DNA from: Bifidobacterium breve
GTDB taxonomy: Bacteria > Actinomycetota > Acidimicrobiia > Acidimicrobiales > Acidimicrobilacustridaceae
Assembly (NCBI GenBank): GCA_945860545.1
Contig: CAMAQM010000006.1
Location: 19,639 to 83,638 of the forward strand
Length of the DNA stretch: 64,000 nt
Direction of reading: 5' to 3'
The position numbers and the translations under genes were made by a program. The notes under the pieces are model-generated. The model saw nothing but the letters and a program-made list of their open reading frames with translations, did no database searches and had not been told where the DNA came from. Below, one piece after another: positions 16,438-24,858 of the stretch (position 1 is its first letter; each line of letters starts with the position of its first letter).

Positions 16438-17877
16438 TCAGGCCTCCTTGCCGTCGCCGGGGGGCGGTTGGCGCACGAGCCGCGCTTTCCAGAAGTAGTT
16501 GGGGATGCCGTCGGCGGCGTGCAGCCGTCGGAACGTCAACGCCACCCGCGACCCAATGGTCACCTCGTCAGGGCCGAGGTCACACAACTCGACGGGGAAG
16601 CGACCACCACCGTCGAAGTCGACCACGGCGAAGATGATGGGAGGACTCGGCGAGTACGCCACCCGGTCCACGGTGAACGTGGCCACCGTCCCCTCGGCGC
16701 TCGCCAGGCTCACCGGTTCCATCTCGTCGGTGCGGGTGCCGTCGGCGGACACCCGGGCCGGCGGCAGGTGCACGCTTCCCGATGTCGTGTCGCGCGACCC
16801 GCTGAAGGCGTACTTCCAGTTCGCCGCCCGCCACGCCGCAGGTGCGGACACCCGCTGGGGTTCGGGGCGCCGCGGGGGTTCGACGTCGAGCATGCCGCGC
16901 CACGACAGGTACCGCCCGTAGGCAACGGCGCCACCGGTGGCCAACTGGTCGGCGACGGTGGCGTCCACCCGGTGGTGACCCAGCGCCGCGGTGGTGCGCA
17001 ACAAGACCACGTCGGCGCCGTCGCCGGCGTGTACGAGCGCCACCACGGTGCCGCCCGGGTCACCCGCAGCGGCGAGTCGCTCGAGTTCGTTGACCAGGCA
17101 GAGCAACGGGTGGGCGGCGCCGGTGATGCCGACGGTGGCCGAGAGGTCATCGGCGGTGCGTTGCGCGCCAACCACCCGGGCCAACGCTGCGCCGATGCGG
17201 GCGCTGGGAGCGTCGACGACGGCAACCGCCACGTCCGCCGGCTCGATCCCCGCGGTCGTGAGCGCCCGGTTGAGGGCATCTGCCACCAACGGTCGCAGGG
17301 CAACCTCGGTGAACTTCTCATCCCAGGTGCGGCTCACCGCCTCCCCGGGGATTCGCCAACGGTCAAGAACCTCGCCGGTGGCGCTGGCGTGGGCCAGCAC
17401 CTCGGCCACCACCACATCGTGCCCGCCGTCGCTTCCGATCACGACACACGCACCGGCGTCACCACCGCCGGACTCCTCGGCGGACCCGGCCCGGCCGGTT
17501 CGCAGATCCGCAGCGGTCAGCGCCACCGTGTCGGTGGTGCTCGCCGCCATGAGGAACCCGCCGACCACCGAGCGGACGCTGGCCCCGAGATCCATGGCCG
17601 CCACACCGGCGGGCAGGCCGAGGGCGGCGTGGACCACCGAGGCGTTGGTGTGGTCCATCACCGGGGGGGCCACCGTGCCGAACAACAGCATGTCGGGGAC
17701 CAGGCCGCCGGCCAACGCCGACCGGGCGGCTTCGGTGGCGAGGGTGACGGCGTCCTGATCGAACGAGGCCACGGTCCGTGTGCCACGTCCACCGCCCCCA
17801 CCGGCCACCGGGGCGATGGTGCTGCGGTCGAGGCGCCAGTGGGGCATCGACGTTCCCCAGGAGATGATGCCGCGCAT
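16438..17877 (-). CDS. HMG-CoA-synthase/FabH-like protein fused to DUF35
   Basis: A 479-residue fusion. Residues 1 to about 335 have a FabH/HMG-CoA-synthase-like thiolase fold (MRGIISWGTSMPHWRL start; DAVTLATEAARSAL; GITGAAHPLLCLVNELERLA). The nucleophile segment reads MDLGASVRSVVGG, with Val101 where Cys is expected. Residues about 340-479 are a DUF35 OB fold (ATFTVDRVAYSPSPP, FPVELCDLGPDEVTIGSRVAL) whose zinc-ribbon cysteines are missing. Hence it is probably a structural or altered-chemistry partner of the adjacent intact thiolase. TAGTGT six bases before the ATG suggests a leaderless transcript. The palindrome at 17909 controls it and the divergent CoA-transferase. Confidence 0.75.
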   Translation of the reverse strand: MRGIISWGTSMPHWRLDRSTIAPVAGGGGGRGTRTVASFDQDAVTLATEAARSALAGGLVPDMLLFGTVAPPVMDHTNASVVHAALGLPAGVAAMDLGASVRSVVGGFLMAASTTDTVALTAADLRTGRAGSAEESGGGDAGACVVIGSDGGHDVVVAEVLAHASATGEVLDRWRIPGEAVSRTWDEKFTEVALRPLVADALNRALTTAGIEPADVAVAVVDAPSARIGAALARVVGAQRTADDLSATVGITGAAHPLLCLVNELERLAAAGDPGGTVVALVHAGDGADVVLLRTTAALGHHRVDATVADQLATGGAVAYGRYLSWRGMLDVEPPRRPEPQRVSAPAAWRAANWKYAFSGSRDTTSGSVHLPPARVSADGTRTDEMEPVSLASAEGTVATFTVDRVAYSPSPPIIFAVVDFDGGGRFPVELCDLGPDEVTIGSRVALTFRRLHAADGIPNYFWKARLVRQPPPGDGKEA

Positions 17878-17883
17878 GGCGGC

Positions 17884-17889
17884 ACACTA
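17884..17889 (-). promoter_or_regulatory. Candidate -10 element, leaderless-type
   Basis: TAGTGT on the minus strand, six bases before the ATG at 17877. The palindrome at 17909 overlaps its -35 zone. Confidence 0.5.
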
Positions 17890-17908
17890 CCGCCTGAGGT
17901 CCCCCGCT

Positions 17909-17925
17909 TCTGACGCCCCGTCAGA
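17909..17925. promoter_or_regulatory. Regulon palindrome copy 4 (perfect)
   Basis: A perfect TCTGACG-CCC-CGTCAGA dyad in a 74-base divergent region. It covers the -35 zones of both flanking leaderless-type promoters, the clearest case for repression by occlusion. Confidence 0.85.
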
Positions 17926-17939
17926 TCCCGGTGGGCCGG

Positions 17940-17945
17940 TAGGGT
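17940..17945 (+). promoter_or_regulatory. Candidate -10 element, leaderless-type
   Basis: TAGGGT six bases before the GTG at 17952. Confidence 0.5.
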
Positions 17946-17951
17946 GGCGCC

Positions 17952-19169
17952 GTGACCGACACCGTGCTCCCGTTGAGTGGCGTCCGGGTGCTCGCCCTCG
18001 AACAGATGCAGGCGTTGCCTTTCGCCACCCAGCTGCTCGCCCGTCTCGGTGCCGAGGTCGTCAAGGTCGAACACCCCCGCTCCGGTGATCTCGGACGGGG
18101 GTCACTACCGGCCATGCCCGGTCCCGACGGCGCGCCGATGGGGGCGACGTTCGTGCGCAACAACCTTGGAAAGCGCAGCGTCGCCATCGACTTCGGCACC
18201 CCGGCGGGACGTGATCTCGTGTTGCAGCTCGCCCCGCACTTCGACGTGGTGTGCGAGAACTTCAAGTCGGGATCGCTCGCCGCCAAGGGTCTCGGGTTCG
18301 ACGACGTGACGGCCGTCCACCCCAGCGTCGTGTACCTGTCGGTCTCGGGGTTCGGCAACACCACCGACACCCCCTATGCCGGGTGGCCGGCGTACGCAGC
18401 GGTGGCCGAGGCCATGAGCGGCCTCTACGACTGGAAACGTCACCCCGACGAACCCCCGGTGGCGTCCCCGGTGGGAGCGCTCGGAGACATCGGCACCGCC
18501 CTGTACGGCGTGATCGGGGTGCTGGCCGGCCTGCGTCAACGTGACCTGACCGGTGCGGCCCAGTACGTCGACGTCGCCATGTTCGACGCCATGGTCACCT
18601 TCGCCGACGTGGTGGTGAACTGGTGGTCGATGGGCATGCGCCCCGACCCGGGGGCGGGGCTCGCCATGATCCTCGACGGGTTCCGCGCCGACGACGGCTG
18701 GTTCGTGGTCCAGGTGGGACGTGAGCACGAGTTCGCCCGGCTCGCTGAACTGGTGGGGGAACCCGGCTGGGTCGACGACCCCCGTTTCGCCACCCGGGCG
18801 TTGTGGCGCACCAACATCGACGACATCCGGTCATCGGTGAACGCGTGGGCGTCGGGCAGGACCAGTGTCGAGGCGTGCCACGCCCTCGCCGGGGCGGGCA
18901 TCGCCGCCGGCCCGGTGTTCAGCGCGCCGCAGGTCCTCGCCGACCCGCACCTCGCCACGCGCAACATGCTGGTGGAACTGGCACGACCCGACGGCGGTGA
19001 ACCGGCGGTGGTGCCGGGTAACCCGGTGAAGATCTCGTCGGTTCCCGACGGCACACCCGAGACGCCACCCCCGGCGCTCGGGGCCGACACCGACGAGGTG
19101 CTCGGAAGCGAACTCGGTCTCGGCGAGGAAGAACTGGTGGCGTTGCGTGACGCCGGCGTGATCCGCTGA
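17952..19169 (+). CDS. CaiB/BaiF CoA-transferase family III protein
   Basis: A 405-residue family III CoA-transferase-fold protein. It shows LSGVRVLALEQMQALPFATQLLARLGAEVVKVEHP, CENFKSGSLAAKGLGFDD, LSVSGFGNTTDTPYAGWPAY, and GALGDIGTALYGVIGVLAGL with the conserved Asp used to form the acyl-enzyme in this family. It would transfer CoA between acids, or act as a racemase; the motif GFG with DTPYAG favours transferase. It stands alone under the palindrome at 17909 and converges on the ring C/D operon. Substrate unknown. Confidence 0.8.
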   Translation: MTDTVLPLSGVRVLALEQMQALPFATQLLARLGAEVVKVEHPRSGDLGRGSLPAMPGPDGAPMGATFVRNNLGKRSVAIDFGTPAGRDLVLQLAPHFDVVCENFKSGSLAAKGLGFDDVTAVHPSVVYLSVSGFGNTTDTPYAGWPAYAAVAEAMSGLYDWKRHPDEPPVASPVGALGDIGTALYGVIGVLAGLRQRDLTGAAQYVDVAMFDAMVTFADVVVNWWSMGMRPDPGAGLAMILDGFRADDGWFVVQVGREHEFARLAELVGEPGWVDDPRFATRALWRTNIDDIRSSVNAWASGRTSVEACHALAGAGIAAGPVFSAPQVLADPHLATRNMLVELARPDGGEPAVVPGNPVKISSVPDGTPETPPPALGADTDEVLGSELGLGEEELVALRDAGVIR

Positions 19170-19187
19170 GTCACCGTCCCCGACGGT

Positions 19188-19979
19188 TCACAGATCAGGC
19201 AGACCCAGATCGAAGTTCGGGGCGGTGAGGCCGCCGTCCACGGCGAGAATCTGTCCGGTCACGTACGACGAGGCGTCCGATGCCAGGTACAGCACCGCCG
19301 CCGCGATGTCGTCGGGGTCACCGATGCGTCGCATCGGGGTGCGCGACTCAATGGCTGACCGGGTCGCCTCGTCTTCGGCCACGAACGCCAGTGCCTCGGT
19401 CAGCACCGCCCCGGGGGCCACAGCGTTCACCCGGATGCGGGGGCTGAGATCGGCGGCCAGCATCCGTACCGACTGGTCGACGGCGGCCTTGGCGGTGCCG
19501 TAGGCGAGGTACCCGCGTCCAACGACGTGTCCCACGGCGCTCGAGATCATCACGATGGACCCGCCACCGGTGGCGAGCAGGTGCGGCACCGCGGCGCGCG
19601 CCAGCCGCAGACCGGTCACCACGTTGTGGTCGAACGCGGCGCTGAGGTGGCGGTCCTTGGTGGCGAGCGCCGGACGGGGCATGGCACCCCCCACCACGTT
19701 CACCACCACATCGAGACGACCCATGACCCCCACGGCGTCAGCCACACCGGCCTCGACGGCGTCGGGGTCACCGGCGTCAACGACGGCGGCGTGGGATCGC
19801 ACCCCCATTGACCGTAACGCCGTGGCGACGTCCTCAACCTGTTCGAGGGTGCGTGACCACACCACCACGTCCGCCCCGGCCTCAGCGAGGGCCGCCGCGC
19901 TCGCCGCACCGATGCCACGGCCACCACCAGACACCAGGGCCACCTTGCCGTCGAGACGGAACCGTTCGGTCACTCCCAT
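19188..19979 (-). CDS. SDR-family oxidoreductase (ring C/D operon)
   Basis: A 263-residue short-chain dehydrogenase: SGGGRGIG cofactor loop, NVVGG in place of NNAG, catalytic Ser region MISSAVG, YGTAK, and C-terminus NFDLGLPDL. The ATG at 19979 follows GAGGAGGGTGAC; an upstream start at 20063 would overlap the MaoC gene and is rejected. It is the last gene of the echA20-ipdA-ipdB-ipdC-maoC run (25-base gap). It likely oxidises or reduces a hydroxyl on a ring C/D or later intermediate; assignment as a specific named enzyme is not possible. Confidence 0.8.
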   Translation of the reverse strand: MGVTERFRLDGKVALVSGGGRGIGAASAAALAEAGADVVVWSRTLEQVEDVATALRSMGVRSHAAVVDAGDPDAVEAGVADAVGVMGRLDVVVNVVGGAMPRPALATKDRHLSAAFDHNVVTGLRLARAAVPHLLATGGGSIVMISSAVGHVVGRGYLAYGTAKAAVDQSVRMLAADLSPRIRVNAVAPGAVLTEALAFVAEDEATRSAIESRTPMRRIGDPDDIAAAVLYLASDASSYVTGQILAVDGGLTAPNFDLGLPDL

Positions 19980-20004
19980 GTCACCCTCCTCGGTGTCTCG
20001 TGTC

Positions 20005-20472
20005 TCAGACCAACCACCGTGACAGTGCATCGACCACGCATACCGGGCGGTCGGTGGCGTCACACTCCACGGTGATGCGCATCGTCGTCTGCAACCCTCC
20101 GGGCACCTCGTCGGCGGCGAGCAGTTCGACAGTGGCTCGCAGTCGGGAACCCACCGGTACCGCAGCGGGGAACCGCACCCGGTCCACGCCGTAGTTCACC
20201 CCGGCGGAAAACCCCCGCACCTCCACGACGCGTGGCAGGAACCAGTTGGTGAGCGACAAGGTGAGATATCCGTGGGCGATGGTGCCGCCGTAGGGGCCGC
20301 CGGCGGCCCGGTCGGGATCGGTGTGGATCCACTGGTGGTCGCCGGTGGCGTCGGCGAACAGGTCGACCCGGGCCTGATCCACCTCGAGCCAGTCGCTGAC
20401 TCCCAGAGTCGACCCCACCGCGGCCACCAAGGCGTCGGGTCCGTCGATCACGACCGGTTCCGGTGCGCTCAC
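20005..20472 (-). CDS. MaoC-type (R)-hydratase
   Basis: A 155-residue MaoC/hotdog dehydratase. It carries the hydratase motif FADATGDHQWIHTDP, with Asp45 and His50 as the likely catalytic pair, followed by GGPYGGTIAHGYLTLSL. It would hydrate or dehydrate an enoyl-CoA in the lower steroid pathway. The GTG start at 20472 overlaps the ipdC stop by four bases (GTGA), so it is part of the ipd operon. A very similar stand-alone paralogue is at 57240. Confidence 0.82.
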   Translation of the reverse strand: MSAPEPVVIDGPDALVAAVGSTLGVSDWLEVDQARVDLFADATGDHQWIHTDPDRAAGGPYGGTIAHGYLTLSLTNWFLPRVVEVRGFSAGVNYGVDRVRFPAAVPVGSRLRATVELLAADEVPGGLQTTMRITVECDATDRPVCVVDALSRWLV

Positions 20473-21581
20473 GACTCGTCTCCCTTCGTGCGAACGGCGC
20501 CCAGTGCATCGAGCACGGCGCCCGCCTCGTCCACGATTCGTTCGACGAGTTCCCCACAACTCGGGAGGTCGTCGATCACCCCGACCACCTGCCCGCTGGC
20601 CATGACCCCCGACGCGGTCTTGCCATCGACCAACGAGGCCTTGAGCAGCATCGGGGTGTTGGCCGCCATGAGCATCTGGGTCCACGTCAGATCCATCGAC
20701 GCCCGCATGGCCCGGCCCTCACGGATCATCTGGCGTAGCGACAGGCCGGTCATGGAACGGAACCGCAGGGCGTTGATCACCGCCCGGGGCAGCGCCAGGA
20801 GTCGGCCCCGTCCACTTTCGAGCGTGTCGACGAGGTCGGTGCGCAACACCCGGTGGGGGACGCCGTCGACCTGGGTGGTGACCACCGTCTCGGTGACGGA
20901 CCGGGCCAGGTAGAACTGCTTGACGGTGTCGGGCACCGTCGAGTCCGAGGTGAGCAGGAAACGGGTGCCCATGGCGATGCCATCCGCGCCCCACGCCAGC
21001 GCGGCGACGAGTCCACGACCGTCGAAGAAGCCGCCGGCGGCGATGACCGGCACCCGTCCGTCCACCACGTCGACCACCTGGGGCAACAACACCGTGGTCG
21101 GCACGCTGCCGGTGTGCCCGCCGCCCTCGCCGCCCTGGACCAGCACCGCGTCGACACCCCAGTCGAGCACCTTCTCGGCGTGGCGTCGCGCCCCAACCGA
21201 CGGGATCACCACCACACCGGCATCCTTGAGTCGGCTGATGAGGTGGGGTTTGGGAGCCTGGGCGAAACTCGCCACCCGGACGCCTTCGTTGATGATGAGG
21301 TCCAACCGGGCGTCAATGTCGGACGAGTCGGCCCGCAGGTTCACCCCGAAAGGCCGGGTGGTGCGCGACTTCACGGCAGCGATCGCCGTCGTCAACTCGT
21401 CGAGGTCCATGGTGGCACTCGCCAGAATGCCGAGCGCTCCGGCTTCGGCGGTGGCCGACACCAGTCGGGCACCGGCCACCCAGCCCATGCCGGTCTGCAC
21501 CACCGGGACCTCGACCCCCACGAGGTCACACAACGAGGTGTGCAACCTCGGGTGCAGCCCGGGGTGGCGCGACGGACTCAT
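20469..21581 (-). CDS. ipdC: Nitronate-monooxygenase-fold flavin dehydrogenase, IpdC-like
   Basis: A 370-residue FMN TIM-barrel protein of the 2-nitropropane dioxygenase family: VPVVQTGMGWVAGARLVSATAEAGALG, VQGGEGGGHTG, VIAAGGFFDGRGLVAALAWGADGIAMGTRFL. Position directly after ipdB identifies it as the IpdC counterpart, which by established work acts on an indane-type CoA ester before EchA20 opens ring D. The ATG at 21581 shares a base with the ipdB stop; a GTG one codon earlier is possible. A true nitronate monooxygenase is less likely in this context. Confidence 0.85.
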   Translation of the reverse strand: MSPSRHPGLHPRLHTSLCDLVGVEVPVVQTGMGWVAGARLVSATAEAGALGILASATMDLDELTTAIAAVKSRTTRPFGVNLRADSSDIDARLDLIINEGVRVASFAQAPKPHLISRLKDAGVVVIPSVGARRHAEKVLDWGVDAVLVQGGEGGGHTGSVPTTVLLPQVVDVVDGRVPVIAAGGFFDGRGLVAALAWGADGIAMGTRFLLTSDSTVPDTVKQFYLARSVTETVVTTQVDGVPHRVLRTDLVDTLESGRGRLLALPRAVINALRFRSMTGLSLRQMIREGRAMRASMDLTWTQMLMAANTPMLLKASLVDGKTASGVMASGQVVGVIDDLPSCGELVERIVDEAGAVLDALGAVRTKGDES

Positions 21582-22360
21582 CACGACGCTTTCGGCAGTT
21601 CGCGGTGGCGCAGGCCACGCGGGTCGAGACGTTCGATGGCGGCGGCCTCCGCGGCGTCGGGGCCACGGGACACCGGGGTGTCCTCGGCCACCACCAACTC
21701 AAACCCGGTGTTGGCCACCACCTCGTCGACGCTCACCCCCGGGTGCACGCTCACGAGACGCATCCGGTGGTCGGGGGTGTCGAAGTCGAGCACGGCGAGG
21801 TTGGTGATCACCCGGGCCAGTCGGTGGTTGGCACGGGCGTTGGGGTGGAGTCGGGCCGCCCGGTCGTACCCGATGCCGCTCACCATGTCGACGTCGGGGG
21901 TGAACACCCTGGTGCTGTGGCGGGGGATGAAGAAACTCGTGGCGTGGTTGATGGTGTTGCCCGGCCCGCCCCGAACCCCCAACAGCTGGGCCGACGGTCG
22001 TTCCCACGGGCCGATGTTGGCGATGTTGGAGTTGCCGTAGACGTCCATCTGCGACGCCCCCATCATCACGTGGCGTCGGCCACCCCACAACAGGTCGAAC
22101 ACCGATCGGAACGGGATCCAGCCCTCAATGCCGGCGTCGTCGGTGGTGGCCACCGATGCCCCGACGGGCAGGTCACCGTCAACGAAGAACGCTTCGCCGT
22201 CGCTGACCAACAGGTCGGGGGAGAAGGTGGCCCGAGCCAGCCGGGCACCGAGCATCGGCATGACTCCCATACCCGAGGCGAAGATCTCGCCGTCTCCCCG
22301 AAAAGCCTCGGCGCAGGCCACCGCCACCACGTCAGCGAGTTGCACGTCGTCACCGTTCAC
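21581..22360 (-). CDS. ipdB: Ring-opening CoA hydrolase beta subunit, IpdB
   Basis: A 259-residue class I CoA-transferase-fold beta subunit. It shows LADVVAVACAEAFRGDGEIFASGMG, VMMGASQMDVYGNSNIANIGPWERP, VRGGPGNTINHATSFFIPRHSTRVF and DFDTPDHRMRLVSVHPGVSVDEV. IpdA and IpdB form the hydrolase that opens the last steroid ring of COCHEA-CoA rather than transferring CoA. The GTG start overlaps the ipdA stop by four bases, as expected for two subunits needed in equal amounts. Confidence 0.9.
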   Translation of the reverse strand: MNGDDVQLADVVAVACAEAFRGDGEIFASGMGVMPMLGARLARATFSPDLLVSDGEAFFVDGDLPVGASVATTDDAGIEGWIPFRSVFDLLWGGRRHVMMGASQMDVYGNSNIANIGPWERPSAQLLGVRGGPGNTINHATSFFIPRHSTRVFTPDVDMVSGIGYDRAARLHPNARANHRLARVITNLAVLDFDTPDHRMRLVSVHPGVSVDEVVANTGFELVVAEDTPVSRGPDAAEAAAIERLDPRGLRHRELPKAS

Positions 22361-23238
22361 GGCGCCGCCACCTCCTCACGCCACGCGGCCACAGCGGCCT
22401 GGTAGGCGGTTTCGTCGCCGCTGAGGAACCGCTCGGCGAACGCCGCCCACGTGTCTGGGTCCGCGGCGGCCTCCACGTAGGCCTTCTGGAACTTCTCGTC
22501 GCGCCCGTAGTCAGGTTCGCAGGTGGTGAAGTGGGCGCCTCCGGGCGCTTCGATCACGCCGTCGACCATGGACCGGTTGATCCGCAACGTCTGGAAGGGC
22601 CCTGCGGCCACCATCTCGGCGGTCGTCACCACCTGTTCGCACGACACGAACCGTCGACCTGGTTCGCACGCCGACAGGAACAAGTCGTCGAAGTACAGGT
22701 CGGGACCGAGGTACTGGGCGTTGCCGCGCTGGTCGGCCCGGTTCAGATGGACGAAGGCGGCGTCGAGACGGATGGCGGGAACGGCGAGCAACTCCTCGCC
22801 GTCCTCGTAGGGGGATTGCACGGTGCGCAGTCCCGGGTTCACGTCGGTGACGCCGCTGGCGAGACCTGACCGTGTCGGCAGGAACGGCAGTCGCAGCGAC
22901 CCGGCGTACAGCGCCCACTGCAGCATGCCCTCGTCGTACTCGACCGGTTCGGCGATGGTGCCGTTTTGGCGTGCGGCCCGGAAGTGCGGTTCGAGAGGGA
23001 TCGAGTCGAGGGACACGAACCCGTAGATGAGACGTTTCACCTTGCCCGCCGCGCACAACAGCCCGACGTCAGGCCCTCCGTAGGAGACCACGGTGAGGTC
23101 GGTTACGTCGGTGCGCAACAGGGCCCGAACCAGCGCCATCGGTTTGCGCCGGCTGCCCCAACCGCCGATTCCCAACGTCATGCCGGAGTCGATGGTGGCG
23201 GCCGCCTCGTCGGCGGTGATCCGCTTGTCGGCGGTCAC
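22357..23238 (-). CDS. ipdA: Ring-opening CoA hydrolase alpha subunit, IpdA
   Basis: A 293-residue alpha subunit closely resembling M. tuberculosis IpdA: GMTLGIGGWGSRRKPMALVRALL, VVSYGGPDVGLLCAAGKVKR, YGFVSLDS, DEGM with Glu103 (matching the catalytic Glu region reported for IpdA), LPFLPTRSGL, and EAPGGAHFTTCEPDYGRDE. It acts with IpdB on COCHEA-CoA to open the final ring. The GTG start overlaps the echA20 stop by four bases. The gene order echA20-ipdA-ipdB-ipdC matches mycobacteria. Confidence 0.92.
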   Translation of the reverse strand: MTADKRITADEAAATIDSGMTLGIGGWGSRRKPMALVRALLRTDVTDLTVVSYGGPDVGLLCAAGKVKRLIYGFVSLDSIPLEPHFRAARQNGTIAEPVEYDEGMLQWALYAGSLRLPFLPTRSGLASGVTDVNPGLRTVQSPYEDGEELLAVPAIRLDAAFVHLNRADQRGNAQYLGPDLYFDDLFLSACEPGRRFVSCEQVVTTAEMVAAGPFQTLRINRSMVDGVIEAPGGAHFTTCEPDYGRDEKFQKAYVEAAADPDTWAAFAERFLSGDETAYQAAVAAWREEVAAP

Positions 23239-24011
23239 GTGTTGCTTCCCTCGGCGCCGCCTGCGGATTTGTCGGTGCCGGCGAACTCGTCACGGAGCTC
23301 GTCGCTGACCCCGCTCAGGTTCAGCTCGAAAGTGAACCCCTGCTCGAACCGGTAACTGCGTTTGGGGTCCCAGGGGTCGATGCCGTTGAGGCATTCCTTG
23401 GCGGCGCGGATCACCGTTGGGGACTTGTCGGCGATCTGTTCGGCGAGTCGCACCGCTGCGTCGCGCAACTCGTCGCGGGGGACGACGTCCCACACGCTGC
23501 CCCAGGCGTGCAGTTCGGCGGCGGTGGCGCGTGTGGCGGTGTACACCATGGCCCGCATCTTGTGTTGGGGGACGAGGCGGGCGAGGTGGGTGGCGGCGCC
23601 GAGTGCGCCGCGTTCAACCTCGGGGAGGGCGAACCAGGCGTCGTCTGAGGCGATCACGGCGTCGCTGTTGCCGACGAGGCCGATGCCGCCACCGACGCAG
23701 AATCCCGCCACGGCGCTGATGACGGGCACCGGGCAGTCGTACACGGCGGTGAACGCTGCCGCGCACCCACGGTTGGCGCCGAGCAGGGCGTCGAACCCGT
23801 CGGTGTGCTGCATCTCCTTGATGTCCACGCCGGCGTTGAACCCCTTGCCCTCGGCCCGCAGGATGACGACCCGGGTCTGGGGGTTGGCCCCCGCTGCGGT
23901 GATGGCGTCGGCCAACCCGAACCACTCGTCAACGGTGAGTGCGTTCACCGGCGGGCAGTTCATGACCACCTCGGTGATGCCGTGTGCGTTCTGGTGCGTT
24001 TCGATCCCCAC
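23235..24011 (-). CDS. echA20: Ring D hydrolase of the crotonase family, EchA20
   Basis: A 258-residue crotonase-fold enzyme closely matching EchA20: PPVNALTVDEWFGLADAI, VILRAEGKGFNAGVDIKEM, ANRGCAAAF, GFCVGGGIGLVGNSD, LPEVERGALGAATHLARLVPQH, and YRFEQGFTFELNLSGVSDE. The hydratase glutamate of the GGG(C)EL segment is replaced by GGGIGL, as in EchA20, which hydrolyses ring D of HIEC-CoA. The GTG start at 24011 heads the operon; TAGGCT lies nine bases upstream on its strand. It diverges from an SDR across a regulon palindrome, mirroring the mycobacterial layout. Confidence 0.92.
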   Translation of the reverse strand: MGIETHQNAHGITEVVMNCPPVNALTVDEWFGLADAITAAGANPQTRVVILRAEGKGFNAGVDIKEMQHTDGFDALLGANRGCAAAFTAVYDCPVPVISAVAGFCVGGGIGLVGNSDAVIASDDAWFALPEVERGALGAATHLARLVPQHKMRAMVYTATRATAAELHAWGSVWDVVPRDELRDAAVRLAEQIADKSPTVIRAAKECLNGIDPWDPKRSYRFEQGFTFELNLSGVSDELRDEFAGTDKSAGGAEGSNT

Positions 24012-24033
24012 GAGGCGGGGAGCCTACCCGTGA

Positions 24034-24050
24034 TCTGACACTCCGTCAGA
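24034..24050. promoter_or_regulatory. Regulon palindrome copy 5
   Basis: TCTGACA-CTC-CGTCAGA, one mismatch, with A and T flanks. It lies in the 80-base divergent region between echA20 (start 24011) and the SDR at 24092, over the expected -35 zone of the echA20 promoter. Confidence 0.82.
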
Positions 24051-24078
24051 TGCCCGGGAGCGGGAGGAGACCCGGGAC

Positions 24079-24084
24079 TAGCGT
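24079..24084 (+). promoter_or_regulatory. Candidate -10 element, leaderless-type
   Basis: TAGCGT seven bases before the ATG at 24092. Confidence 0.45.
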
Positions 24085-24091
24085 GGCCGCC

Positions 24092-24847
24092 ATGGGAGTC
24101 ACGATTGATCTCACCGGCCAGGTCGTCCTCATCACGGGAGGGACCCGTGGGGTGGGCCGGGGAATCGCTCAGCGGTTCGCCGACGCGGGGGCGACGGTGG
24201 CCGTCGTGGCACGCACCGCTGTTGACGACCTGCCGAAGGGCTGGTCGATGCACACCGCCGATCTGCGCGACGGTGACATGGCATCTGCCGCAGTGGACGA
24301 GGTCGTCGCCACCCACGGCCGTATCGACGCACTGGTCAACAACGCCGGCGGTTCACCCCCGGCGGACACCGCGTCCGCCTCACCAAGGTTCACTGAACGC
24401 ATCGTGGCGTTGAACCTGCTGTCGGCGATGTACTGCGCCCAGCGCGCCAACCACCACATGCAGGCTGGCGACGGTGGGGCAATCGTGAACGTGGCGAGCG
24501 TGGCCGGTCTGCGTCCCGCCCCGACCGTGGCCGCCTACGGTGCGGCCAAGGCCGGCCTGTTGTCGTTCACCGCCACCGCCGGGCAGGAGTGGCTGCCCAA
24601 GGTGCGGGTCAACGCGGTGACGTGCGGGATGGTGCTCACCGAGCAGGCCGCCTTGCACTACGGGGACGAGGCGGCGTTGGCCAGGGTGGCGGACACCATC
24701 CCGATGGGGCGACTGGCCGCACCCGAAGACATCGGCGACGTGTGCGTCTGGCTGGCCTCACCACAGTCGTCCTACGTCAGTGGGGCCAACGTGGTCGCAC
24801 ACGGTGGCGGGGACCGGCCGCCGTTCCTCGACGCCGCTTCGGGGTGA
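24092..24847 (+). CDS. SDR-family oxidoreductase divergent from echA20
   Basis: A 251-residue SDR: VLITGGTRGVGRGIA, DALVNNAGGSPPAD, VNVASVAGLRPAPTVAAYGAAKAG (catalytic Ser, Tyr, Lys) and RVNAVTCGMVLTEQ. In M. tuberculosis two SDR genes (Rv3548c, Rv3549c) diverge from echA20 in the same way; this one fits the shorter, Rv3549c-like member by size. The ATG at 24092 is preferred over the longer frame because TAGCGT lies seven bases before it and the palindrome lies upstream. Its precise substrate is unknown. Confidence 0.82.
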   Translation: MGVTIDLTGQVVLITGGTRGVGRGIAQRFADAGATVAVVARTAVDDLPKGWSMHTADLRDGDMASAAVDEVVATHGRIDALVNNAGGSPPADTASASPRFTERIVALNLLSAMYCAQRANHHMQAGDGGAIVNVASVAGLRPAPTVAAYGAAKAGLLSFTATAGQEWLPKVRVNAVTCGMVLTEQAALHYGDEAALARVADTIPMGRLAAPEDIGDVCVWLASPQSSYVSGANVVAHGGGDRPPFLDAASG

Positions 24848-24858
24848 CCCGGGCGTCC

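Noticed and set aside
20695..20705. CGTCAGATCC resembling one operator arm inside ipdC
   Set aside because: It is a single arm within coding sequence.
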